Shown here in pieces: positions 1-8,131 of a stretch of DNA of 15,178 bases (its first letter is position 1; each line of letters opens with the position of its first letter). The stretch spans positions 1 through 15,178 of the forward strand of contig CAZLDH010000067.1 in the NCBI GenBank assembly GCA_964558275.1, read 5' to 3'. The notes beneath the pieces were generated by a model. That model was not told the origin of the DNA, searched no databases, and saw nothing but the letters and a program-made list of their open reading frames with translations. This DNA comes from FW021-bin31 sp964558275. Its GTDB lineage: Bacteria > Bacteroidota > Bacteroidia > Chitinophagales > Chitinophagaceae. A program made the position numbers and the translations under genes.

Positions 1-3000
1 AGTTATGGGAAAGTCTTTTCACAAGATATACCAGTGTCCCTAAATATGAAAAATTCCAATATTAGCAGGGTGCTGTCTAGAATTGAGAAAAAAACGGATT
101 ACCGCTTTTTATATAATGTAAAGGAAATTAAAGAAGCGGAAAAAGTAGATGCCCATTTTGAAAATGTTAAGCTTGAAGATGTGTTGAATCATTTGATGGC
201 TCATACCGGATTATCTTACACTTTATTGTCTGATAAACTGATTGTGATTGCTCCGGAAAATAAGGAGTTGTTTATTCATGAAGTGACTGGAAGTGTGACC
301 GACAGCAGCGGAAATCCTTTAGTGGGTGTTTCTATTCATGTAAAAGGGACCTCGCTTGGTGCAGTCACCGATGCAAATGGAAATTTCACCTTGCAGGTGG
401 AAGATTCTGCCGTGTTGGTAGTTTCCTATTTAGGATTTCAGACCAAAGAGATTCGGGTCGGGAATCAGACCAATATTGATATTATTTTAAGTTCTGCCTC
501 CACAGAACTGAATCAGGTTGTCGTTGTAGGTTATGGAACCCAACAAAAGCGAGACCTTACCGGAGCCATTTCCAGTATTGATGCAGACGAAATTGCCAAG
601 ATAGGTGCGGGTAATGCGGCATCTGCGTTGCAAGGGAAGGTGTCCGGTGTTAATATTGTTAATTCCGGCGTACCCGGTCAAGCGCCTAATATACGGATTC
701 GTGGTGTAGGAACTTTGAATAATTCGAATCCCTTATATGTGGTGGATGGCATGTTTGTAGATGATATTTCTTTTATAAATAGCAATGATATTAAATCCAT
801 GGCCATTTTAAAAGATGCTTCTGCAACAGCTATTTATGGTTCCAGGGGAGCTAACGGCGTTGTTCTGATAACAACAAAAACTGGTAATTCTGGAGAACCT
901 ACCTTCAATTTCAATGCCTATGAGGGAATTCAACAGATTGTGGGAAGTGATTTTGAAATGGTCAATGCCCATCAATATGCTATGTTGATCAATGAGGGAC
1001 TGAAAAACCTTGGAGAACAACCAGTTTATGATCCTGATACGATTGGAGTTGGAACTAATTGGTTTGATAAAATTTTGAGAAAAGCTCCTGTTAGAAGCTA
1101 TCAGTTGTCTTTTAATCAACAGACTGACAATGCAAGTTATTATGTAAGTGCAGGGTATTTCAGACAAAAGGGCATTTTAAAAAAATCAGATTTTGAGCGA
1201 TATACTATTCGATTAAATAATACTTATAATCTCACTGATAATATCGAAATCGGACATCATATATCGGCATCTTGGTTTTCGAGAGATAACCCAATGAATG
1301 GCGCCTTGCAATGGGCCTATAGAATGAGTCCGATAGTTCCGGTAAGGTATCCGAATGGAGATTTTGTCCCTAATCCAAATTCTGGTGCAGGAAACCCTGT
1401 TGCCGCATTAACCTATTTTAATAATACTACCAAGGGGCAACAAGTCGTAGGAAATATTTTTGGAAAAGTAAATTTCTTTAAAAATTTTACCTTTAAAACA
1501 AGTCTTGGTATTGATTTTCAAAATAATCAACACCGTGTATTTAATCCGGTTTACAGGGTAGGAGCCAATCAAAAAAATGAAATCAATAAAATATCAAAAG
1601 ATTGGAGTAAAATGTTTGACTGGGTATGGGAAAATACGCTGACCTATGATAAGAGAATAGGTGATCATCATATAAAAATTCTGGGTGGTATCACAGCCCA
1701 GCGAAATACCTATGAAGTTTTAGGCGGGTCAAGCCGAGCTATACCTTCCGATAATCCCAATCTTTGGTATTTGAGCGCAGGAAGTACAGAAGGTGTAACT
1801 AACAAAAATACAGCGTGGGCATCCTCTATGGCCTCTTACCTGTTCAGGGCGAATTATTCGCTTCTTGATCGCTACTTGTTTACGGGTACGGTAAGAGCTG
1901 ATGGTTCCTCTAAATTCCCCTCTGGAAAAAGGTGGGGATATTTTCCCGCATTGGCACTTGGCTGGCGTGTATCAGAGGAGAGTTTTATGGCTGATATCGA
2001 CTGGTTGTCTAACTTAAAGATCAGGGGAAGTTGGGGAAAAGTTGGTAATCAGAAAATTCCGAATTATCAATATTACTCCATGGCCGCAACAGGAATACAA
2101 GTTGATGCAGTTTTTAACAATCAACTTTATCCCGGGGGTACCATTACTGTCTTAAACAATACTAATATTACATGGGAAGTAGCTACCCAGACAGATATTG
2201 GATTGGAACTCGGTTTATTCCAGAATGCGCTCAATATGGAACTGGACTATTACAATAGAAAAACAGAAGATATTTTGGTAACCGTTCAGGTGCCGGCCAC
2301 AGTTGGACTACAACCAACTGATGCGAATATTGCATCTATCCAAAACCGGGGTTTTGATATTTTACTGAACTATACTAAATCCTTTGGTGATTTTAGGATA
2401 GATATAGGATTAGTAGGAACTACTATTGAGAATGAGGTTTTAAGTCTGGGTGGACAGGATCATATTACAAGAGGTAATATTGGTTCAGGTAATAATATTA
2501 CGCGTGCTTCAGTAGGAAAACCTGTGGGCTATTTTTATGGATATCAAGTAGTTGGTGTTTTTCAAAACCAGGGACAAATTGATAAACTACCTGATCAGGT
2601 AAATGCCGAACCCGGAGATCTGATATTTGAGGATAACAATGGTGTAGATGCAGAAGGAAACCCTACCGGTGAACCGGATGGTAAAATAGATCCATATGAC
2701 CGTACAATAATCGGATCCCCTATTCCCGAATTTACCGGAGGGTTAAATTTAGGTCTGGCCTATAAAGGTTTTGATTTTACTGTTAGCTTCAGTGGCATGT
2801 TTGGTAATGAAATTTATAATGCAAAACAGCAGGAACGATATTCCGGCAGAGATAATTTTGATAAATCCTATCTCGATCGTTGGACAGGTCCGGGAACAAG
2901 TAATAGAAACCCGAGAATTACTTTAGGAGCAGGTGATAATTACAAAATTTCATCACGCTTTGTAGAAGACGGTTCTTATGTCAAGATTAGAAATATACAG

Positions 3001-3243
3001 TTGGGATACAGTCTGCCTGCCAACCTGGTAGAAAAAATACATGCAAAGCAGGTCAGGGTTTTCGTGAGCGGGAATAATGTACTTTATTTTACGGATTATA
3101 ATGGCTTTAGTCCTGAGATAGAAAGCGCCTCTTTATATGAAAGTGCTAATGATCCCACGAACAGTACTTTGGGAGCAGGTATAGACAGGGCACTTTATCC
3201 AATGACTGCTGCTTTTAAAGCTGGTCTCAACATTACTTTTTAA
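1..3243 (+). CDS. SusC-like TonB-dependent outer-membrane transporter with STN domain, 5' partial
   Basis: Outer-membrane, TonB-driven importer of oligosaccharides that works with the SusD partner encoded next. The frame is open back to base 1 and the sequence before the GTG at 34 already reads as lead-in to the STN domain. That GTG is therefore not the start; the true start and signal peptide lie upstream of the window. Order: STN (secretin/TonB short N-terminal) domain about 28-260; carboxypeptidase-regulatory-like beta-sandwich about 277-495 (VTGSVTDSSGNPL, then GVSIHVKGT); plug about 510-885 with the SusC hallmarks VVVVGYGTQQKRDLTGAIS, YVVDG, LKDASATAIYGSRGANGV and ITTKTG; then a 22-strand-type barrel ending in a terminal Phe (GLNITF). 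About 1080 residues are visible, normal for SusC minus its signal peptide. In known systems an STN domain passes a substrate signal to a FecR-type anti-sigma factor; such genes, if present, are outside the window. No frameshift was seen. The sugar imported cannot be read from sequence. Confidence 0.97.
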   Translation, partial: SYGKVFSQDIPVSLNMKNSNISRVLSRIEKKTDYRFLYNVKEIKEAEKVDAHFENVKLEDVLNHLMAHTGLSYTLLSDKLIVIAPENKELFIHEVTGSVTDSSGNPLVGVSIHVKGTSLGAVTDANGNFTLQVEDSAVLVVSYLGFQTKEIRVGNQTNIDIILSSASTELNQVVVVGYGTQQKRDLTGAISSIDADEIAKIGAGNAASALQGKVSGVNIVNSGVPGQAPNIRIRGVGTLNNSNPLYVVDGMFVDDISFINSNDIKSMAILKDASATAIYGSRGANGVVLITTKTGNSGEPTFNFNAYEGIQQIVGSDFEMVNAHQYAMLINEGLKNLGEQPVYDPDTIGVGTNWFDKILRKAPVRSYQLSFNQQTDNASYYVSAGYFRQKGILKKSDFERYTIRLNNTYNLTDNIEIGHHISASWFSRDNPMNGALQWAYRMSPIVPVRYPNGDFVPNPNSGAGNPVAALTYFNNTTKGQQVVGNIFGKVNFFKNFTFKTSLGIDFQNNQHRVFNPVYRVGANQKNEINKISKDWSKMFDWVWENTLTYDKRIGDHHIKILGGITAQRNTYEVLGGSSRAIPSDNPNLWYLSAGSTEGVTNKNTAWASSMASYLFRANYSLLDRYLFTGTVRADGSSKFPSGKRWGYFPALALGWRVSEESFMADIDWLSNLKIRGSWGKVGNQKIPNYQYYSMAATGIQVDAVFNNQLYPGGTITVLNNTNITWEVATQTDIGLELGLFQNALNMELDYYNRKTEDILVTVQVPATVGLQPTDANIASIQNRGFDILLNYTKSFGDFRIDIGLVGTTIENEVLSLGGQDHITRGNIGSGNNITRASVGKPVGYFYGYQVVGVFQNQGQIDKLPDQVNAEPGDLIFEDNNGVDAEGNPTGEPDGKIDPYDRTIIGSPIPEFTGGLNLGLAYKGFDFTVSFSGMFGNEIYNAKQQERYSGRDNFDKSYLDRWTGPGTSNRNPRITLGAGDNYKISSRFVEDGSYVKIRNIQLGYSLPANLVEKIHAKQVRVFVSGNNVLYFTDYNGFSPEIESASLYESANDPTNSTLGAGIDRALYPMTAAFKAGLNITF

Positions 3244-3262
3244 ATTATATAAATTTTTAACA

Positions 3263-4780
3263 ATGAAATATTTGACATGCATAAACAAAGTGATGTTGGC
3301 AAGTATAGTAATACTTTGTCTTACATCCTGTTCAGAAAATTTTCTGAATGAAGAACCTTTGGGTAAGCCTTCATCTGCCACACTTTTTGCAGATGCTGAT
3401 GGGGCAATAAGGGCTACAAATGGAATTTATGCTTATCTCAGAAGCTGGCAATTATCTGGCTTTGCCTATTTTGGCATAAAGGTGGTTCCTTCTGATAATT
3501 CAGATCCTGGAAGTGTTCCGGGTGATGGCTTGTGGTCGAGAGAAATTGATAAATTTGTTTACACGCCGAGTATGGGTGAATTAAATGGCTATTGGAAAGG
3601 TAATTATATTGGAATTAACCGTGCTAACCAGGTGATTTACAATATTCCTGATATAGAAATGGATGAAGATTTGAAGGCAAGACTCATAGGAGAAGCCAAA
3701 TTTTTAAGAGCGCTATTTTATTTTAATCTTGCTTTAGGTTTTGGTGATGTGCCTTTAATTGATAAAGTATATACGGATCCGATAGATGCAAGAAAAGCCG
3801 TGCCAAAATCGCCACAAAGTGAAATTTTTTCTTTTATTATTAAAAACTTGGAAGCTGCCATTGCTGTGCTGCCATTAAAAAGCGAATATCCGGCAGAAGA
3901 CCTGGGAAGAGCCACAAAAGGAGCGGCGCAAAGCTTATTGGCTAAAGTTTATCTTTTCCAGCAGGACTATGCGAAGGCGCAAAAGTATTCCCTGGCAGTT
4001 ATCAATTCTGATCAATACAGTCTTCACTCGGATTATAGAGAAGTGTTCCTTCCGGCCCAGGAAAATGGCTCAGGATCCATTTTCGAAGCCCAGTTTATTG
4101 ATCGTGATGACAGGGCAATTCTTAATCAATACGTTAAATGGCAGGGAATAAGAACCATATTCGGATGGGGATTTAACAGTCCTTCAAAAGACTTGGAGAA
4201 TTCATTTGAAGAGGGTGATCCCCGGAGAGAAGCTACCATATTTTATGATGGAGAGACACTGAAAGGGTATGATCATCCCTTTGAGTTTCCAATAGATCAG
4301 GGCGCCATGCCAAGGGCCAATCAAAAAGTAATGCTACCCAAAAATTTGCAACCCGCAGGTTATCCCGCCAATTCACCTACCAACAGGATCATTCTCCGGT
4401 ATGCCGATATACTTTTAGTTTGTGCAGAAGCATCTAATGAAATTGGCCAGACAGCAAATGCTTTGAAGTACCTGAATATGGTCAGGGAAAGAGCACGTGG
4501 AGGCAATTCGAAGGTATTACCTGATATCACTGAGACTGATAAAATGCAGTTGCGCCATATCATCTGGCATGAGAGAAGGGTAGAGCTGGCCATGGAGGGC
4601 AAAAGGTTTTTTAACATTATCAGAGAAAATAAAGTTGAACCTGGTAGAGCAGAACAGCTACTTGACACAGTCACATCCGGGCCAACTAAGTTTGATATTA
4701 ATAAACATGCAACGTTCCCTGTTCCACAACAGCAAATTGATATCTCAGGTGGGGTACTTAAGCAGGATCCGGGTTGGTAA
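3263..4780 (+). CDS. SusD-like surface glycan-binding lipoprotein (RagB/SusD family)
   Basis: Partner of the SusC-like transporter, 19 bases downstream of its stop. SusD proteins sit as a lid over the SusC barrel on the cell surface and bind glycan. The N-terminus is a lipoprotein signal: a hydrophobic stretch about residues 10-21, then lipobox LTSC with the lipidated Cys at 23, followed by an acidic stretch (SENFLNEEP) of the kind seen in surface-exported lipoproteins. Family marks: LFADADGAIRATNGIYAYL near residues 41-59; GEAKFLRALFYFNLALGFGD at 143-162; NRIILRYADILLVCAEASNE at 374-393; ERARGG; WHERRVELAMEGKRFFNIIR at 435-454; and the closing FPVPQQQID...LKQDPGW. The length of 505 residues is usual. 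TPR-like helices form the core in this family. Ligand identity is unknown; the neighbouring sulfatases and GH172-type enzymes point to a sulfated glycan (inference). Confidence 0.97.
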   Translation: MKYLTCINKVMLASIVILCLTSCSENFLNEEPLGKPSSATLFADADGAIRATNGIYAYLRSWQLSGFAYFGIKVVPSDNSDPGSVPGDGLWSREIDKFVYTPSMGELNGYWKGNYIGINRANQVIYNIPDIEMDEDLKARLIGEAKFLRALFYFNLALGFGDVPLIDKVYTDPIDARKAVPKSPQSEIFSFIIKNLEAAIAVLPLKSEYPAEDLGRATKGAAQSLLAKVYLFQQDYAKAQKYSLAVINSDQYSLHSDYREVFLPAQENGSGSIFEAQFIDRDDRAILNQYVKWQGIRTIFGWGFNSPSKDLENSFEEGDPRREATIFYDGETLKGYDHPFEFPIDQGAMPRANQKVMLPKNLQPAGYPANSPTNRIILRYADILLVCAEASNEIGQTANALKYLNMVRERARGGNSKVLPDITETDKMQLRHIIWHERRVELAMEGKRFFNIIRENKVEPGRAEQLLDTVTSGPTKFDINKHATFPVPQQQIDISGGVLKQDPGW

Positions 4781-4790
4781 TAAAATGATC

Positions 4791-4814
4791 TAATTTTTTA
4801 TTAAAATAAAATTA
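4791..4814 (+). terminator. A/T-only inverted repeat after the SusD-like gene (weak hairpin)
   Basis: TAATTTT at 4791-4797 is mirrored by AAAATTA at 4808-4814 with a 10-base loop. It lies 10 bases after the SusD-like stop, inside an 81-base gap that is otherwise A/T-rich and holds no gene. A hairpin here could reduce read-through from the transporter pair into the enzymes, but an all-A/T stem of 7 pairs is weak and may be chance in such sequence. Confidence 0.25.
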
Positions 4815-4861
4815 AGAATGCTTAGCTTTTTAACATAAATTAAATTTAAAAATATAAAAAA

Positions 4862-6466
4862 ATGAAGAACAACATTTCCCGTAAGGATGCACTCAAGTAT
4901 ATGGGCGGTCTTGCGCTTGGGTTGCCATTGGCTCCTTCTGCGCTTTCCAATGCTTCTTTTTCCGGAGTAAAGCATGCACCAAATGTAGTGGTACCTCAAA
5001 AGAAAATAAAAGGCAGACCAAATGTCTTATGGATTACAACAGAAGGGGTTCCGCTGAGTGTGTTAAGTTGCTACGGAGGGAGGTATAGTTCGTTTTTAAA
5101 AACACCTAATATTGATCGTATTGCCAATGAAGGGATGTTGTTCAATAATTCATTTTGCAACAATGCGCTTTGTGCACCCAGCAGAGCCACGTTGCTGACG
5201 GGGAAATATAATCATCTCGCCGGTTCAGCTTCTAATGGATACAATGCGGATCCGTCCAAACCCTATGCTTTTTTTGATCCCCAGCAGGAAACTTTCCCCA
5301 AATTATTACAAAAAGCAGGCTATCAAACCGGTATGGTAGGGAAATGGCACATGAAGAAAGCGCGTGGAGAACCTGCTAACCCGGGAGTTGTTGGTTTTGA
5401 TTATTTCTCTTTTAAGAAAGGTGCTGGTGGTCCTTATTATAATCCGGATGGGTTTATTGAGAATCCTTCTATGGGAAGTAAGGAAATGGTAGAAAGGAGT
5501 CGTCCCGGTTATATTACAGACACTTTTACGGATTTGGCTATAAAAGGCATGAAGCAGTTTAAACAGCCTTTTTTCATGATGATGGATTTTTTTAGTGATC
5601 ACCGACCTTTTGATCCGCCTCATAAATATGAACATATTTTCGATGATATTCATTTTCCTGAACCCGGCACTTTTTACGATAGCTACAAAAACAGGAGTTC
5701 GGTAGCCAGGGATGCGCACATGAGAATATCGGATATGAAGGATTTCGATCCACCGGAGGATTATACGAAAAAGCAACTCAAACAATGGAATTATCAACAA
5801 CTGATACGTCATTTCCTTGGGACCTTGAAATCACAGGACGACAATGTGGGACGACTGCTCGATTTTCTGGATGATTCCGGTTTGTCGGACAATACGATTG
5901 TTGTTTTTACCGGAGATCATGGCTTTTTTCTTGGTGAGCATGGATGGTTTGATAAGCGTTTCATGTATGAACCTGCTTTAAGAATTCCCTGGATGGTTCG
6001 GTATCCGGGAGTAACGAAAGCCGGGAGTAAAACAGATGCCTGGGTGCAAAGTATTGATAATGCGCCTACCATTATGGATATGTTGGGATTGCCGGTACCG
6101 GATGATATGCAGGGAAGAAGTCTGATGCCCGTTTTTAAGGATAATACGCCTAAAGACTGGCCCAAAGCCATGTATTATCATTACTATGAAGAAGGTCCTC
6201 CTCATTTTGTTTTACCGAATTATGGCGTTCGTACCGAGCGGTATAAGTTGATCTATTATTATACTGTCAATCAATGGGAACTTTTCGACTTAAAAAGAGA
6301 TCCTGATGAAATGGACAGTCTTTTTTATGAAAGAGGAATGAAGGTAAAAGAGGGCTATGAGGATATTTTAGCAGATTTATTAACTCAATTGAAAGAATTA
6401 AGAAAAAAGTACAGAGATGACACCGGAAAGCCGGTTAATTTTAGACCTAGGAAGGCATATAATTAG
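4862..6466 (+). CDS. Exported formylglycine (S1-type) sulfatase, first of three, with unusual metal-site motif
   Basis: Hydrolyses a sulfate ester, probably on the imported glycan. The FGly signature is CAPSR with Cys104 (codon 5171-5173), followed by ATLLTGKYNH, so the active-site Cys needs conversion to formylglycine by a maturase not in this window. Other conserved points: TPNIDRIANEG (81-91), GKWHM (160-164, Lys161/His163), His247, and TGDHGFFLGEHGWFDKR (350-366) giving Asp352/His353. The N-terminal metal motif reads ITTEG: Glu61-Gly62 stand where the two sulfatases downstream have Asp-Asp and Asp-Gln. The N-terminus (SRKDALKYMGGLALGLPLAP) looks like a Tat-type signal with Arg-Lys in place of Arg-Arg. 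At 534 residues the length is normal and the C-terminal sub-domain is intact. The start at 4862 places the signal correctly. The specific sulfate position and sugar are unknown. Export to the periplasm is inferred. Confidence 0.93.
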   Translation: MKNNISRKDALKYMGGLALGLPLAPSALSNASFSGVKHAPNVVVPQKKIKGRPNVLWITTEGVPLSVLSCYGGRYSSFLKTPNIDRIANEGMLFNNSFCNNALCAPSRATLLTGKYNHLAGSASNGYNADPSKPYAFFDPQQETFPKLLQKAGYQTGMVGKWHMKKARGEPANPGVVGFDYFSFKKGAGGPYYNPDGFIENPSMGSKEMVERSRPGYITDTFTDLAIKGMKQFKQPFFMMMDFFSDHRPFDPPHKYEHIFDDIHFPEPGTFYDSYKNRSSVARDAHMRISDMKDFDPPEDYTKKQLKQWNYQQLIRHFLGTLKSQDDNVGRLLDFLDDSGLSDNTIVVFTGDHGFFLGEHGWFDKRFMYEPALRIPWMVRYPGVTKAGSKTDAWVQSIDNAPTIMDMLGLPVPDDMQGRSLMPVFKDNTPKDWPKAMYYHYYEEGPPHFVLPNYGVRTERYKLIYYYTVNQWELFDLKRDPDEMDSLFYERGMKVKEGYEDILADLLTQLKELRKKYRDDTGKPVNFRPRKAYN

Positions 6467-6487
6467 ATAATAATTAATAATAAAAAT

Positions 6488-8002
6488 ATGACAAAGAAGA
6501 GATTTCAATTGCTTTTAGGCTTATTTTTTATGGGTATTACCATATCTTCTTTTGCCCAATCAGAGAAAACCCAAGATCCGGATAAGCCTTACAACGTAAT
6601 TTTTATCCTAAGTGATGATCATCGCTATGATTATATGGGGTTTATGGATAAAGTACCGGGTTTGAAGACCCCCAATATGGATCGGATGGCAGCCGAAGGT
6701 GCACATTTGGAGAATGCTTTTGTGACTACTTCCTTATGTTCTCCAAGTAGAGCATCTATTCTTACCGGATTATATGCTCATCAGCATGGTGTGGTAGATA
6801 ACAATGCGCCCATGCCTGAAGATTTGACCTTTTTCCCACAATATTTGCAAAAAGCAGATTATCAAACTGCATTTTTTGGGAAATGGCATATGGGGCAGAC
6901 CGATGCTATGCCACAGCCGGGATTTGATGAGTGGGTAAGTTTCAGAGGACAAGGTGTTTATCGAAATCCTAAATTGAATGTGAATGGAAAATGGGTGAAT
7001 AAGAAAGGATATATTACCAATATCCTAACAGAGATGACATTGGATTGGCTAGATAATAGAGATGAAGATAAACCATTCTTTGTGTATCTTTCTCATAAAG
7101 CGGTTCATGCAGAGTTTATTCCGGAAAAAAAGTTTGACGGTATATATGAAGATGTACCTATTATTGATCCGCCTTCCATGTATCTTACGGCTACAGACTC
7201 GAGTAAATATATAGGGAAACCCACGGCTCCCGAGACAAAAGTAAATTATGCCGATATTCCTAAGTGGTTACAGCAACAGCGCTATAGCTGGCATGGGGTA
7301 GATCATGCCTATGATGGGACAATGGATTATGAGGCATTTTATCATAATTATTTAGAAACATTAATGTCTGTGGATGAGAGTATTGAACGGGTTATTGAGT
7401 GGTTGGAAAAAAATGGATTAGCTGAAAATACAGTGGTTATCTATATGGGAGATAATGGTTTTCAGTTTGGTGAACATGGCATTATTGACAAAAGAACCAT
7501 GTATGAAGCTTCCATGAGAGTCCCGTTATTGGCTTGGAGTCCTTCTTTAATTGATGCGGGTACAAAGATCTCTGAGATGATTGAGAATATAGATATTGCA
7601 CCTACTATTCTGGATCTGGCAGGAGTTGAAATCCCTGAAAATATGGAAGGAAAATCTTTTTTGCCTTTGTTAGAAGGAAAAGAAGTGCCCTGGAGAGATA
7701 AAGTGTATTATGAATACTATTGGGAATGGGCATTCCCGCAAACACCTACTATGTTTGGGGTAAGAACAGATCGTTATAAGTATATTTATTATTGGGGAAT
7801 TTGGGATATTAATGAACTGTACGATTTGAAAAAAGATCCTTTTGAAATGAATAATCTGATAAGAGATCCGGAATATCAGGAGATAGCTGAAAATTTAAAA
7901 AAAGAGATGTGGGATTGGCTGGAAGAGACCAATGGTATGCGAATACCATTGAAAAGAGTAAACAGAACCAGAATTGATTTGCCCTATAGGGGGACGTATT
8001 GA
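6488..8002 (+). CDS. Secreted formylglycine (S1-type) sulfatase, second of three, canonical active site
   Basis: Sulfate ester hydrolase, 21 bases after the first sulfatase, so probably co-transcribed. It has a Sec signal peptide (MTKKRF, hydrophobic core about 7-19) with likely cleavage SFA|QS after residue 23. The active site is complete: SDD with Asp43/Asp44 in NVIFILSDDHR; CSPSR with Cys84, then ASILTGLYAHQHG; GKWHMG (131-136); His207 in the SHKAVHAEF segment; and MGDNGFQFGEHG with Asp322/Asn323. This Asp-Asp...Asp-Asn set is the classic calcium-site pattern. RTMYEASMRVPLL and the C-terminal YYEYYWEW...VRTDRYKYI region fit large-subunit sulfatases resembling iduronate-2- or glucosamine-6-sulfatase lineages, but I cannot assign a subfamily or substrate. 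The length of 504 residues is usual. Confidence 0.95.
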   Translation: MTKKRFQLLLGLFFMGITISSFAQSEKTQDPDKPYNVIFILSDDHRYDYMGFMDKVPGLKTPNMDRMAAEGAHLENAFVTTSLCSPSRASILTGLYAHQHGVVDNNAPMPEDLTFFPQYLQKADYQTAFFGKWHMGQTDAMPQPGFDEWVSFRGQGVYRNPKLNVNGKWVNKKGYITNILTEMTLDWLDNRDEDKPFFVYLSHKAVHAEFIPEKKFDGIYEDVPIIDPPSMYLTATDSSKYIGKPTAPETKVNYADIPKWLQQQRYSWHGVDHAYDGTMDYEAFYHNYLETLMSVDESIERVIEWLEKNGLAENTVVIYMGDNGFQFGEHGIIDKRTMYEASMRVPLLAWSPSLIDAGTKISEMIENIDIAPTILDLAGVEIPENMEGKSFLPLLEGKEVPWRDKVYYEYYWEWAFPQTPTMFGVRTDRYKYIYYWGIWDINELYDLKKDPFEMNNLIRDPEYQEIAENLKKEMWDWLEETNGMRIPLKRVNRTRIDLPYRGTY

Positions 8003-8005
8003 TAA

Positions 8006-8026
8006 TAATTTAACTTCGTTAAATTA
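8006..8026 (+). repeat. Perfect 9-bp inverted repeat after second sulfatase (possible RNA hairpin)
   Basis: TAATTTAAC at 8006-8014 and its exact reverse complement GTTAAATTA at 8018-8026 enclose the 3-base loop TTC, starting 3 bases after the stop codon. It sits at the head of the longest internal gap (129 bases, 8003-8131), which contains no gene or recognisable Bacteroidota promoter. There is no T-run directly after it, so it may protect the 3' end of the transcript or act as a processing site rather than an intrinsic terminator. Confidence 0.4.
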
Positions 8027-8131
8027 CTGTAAATCAGGATGTTGATTCTGATAGCACGAATCCACTTTGGAAATACACTATTTTAAAAGGAAAAAATTGC
8101 CCTGTTTAACTGAAAAAAAATAATTTTTATC

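Noticed and set aside
34..36. GTG as start codon of the SusC-like gene
   Set aside because: The frame is open to base 1 and the upstream codons lead smoothly into the STN domain; a start here would lack a signal peptide, so the gene is 5' truncated by the window.
808..1167. Open frame of 119 codons on the minus strand inside the SusC-like gene
   Set aside because: It overlaps conserved plug and barrel sequence and shows no family motif or plausible start context.
5306..5812. Open frame of 168 codons on the minus strand inside the first sulfatase gene
   Set aside because: It lies wholly within a well-supported gene, has no recognisable domain and is rich in Ile/Arg/Phe as expected of an antisense shadow.
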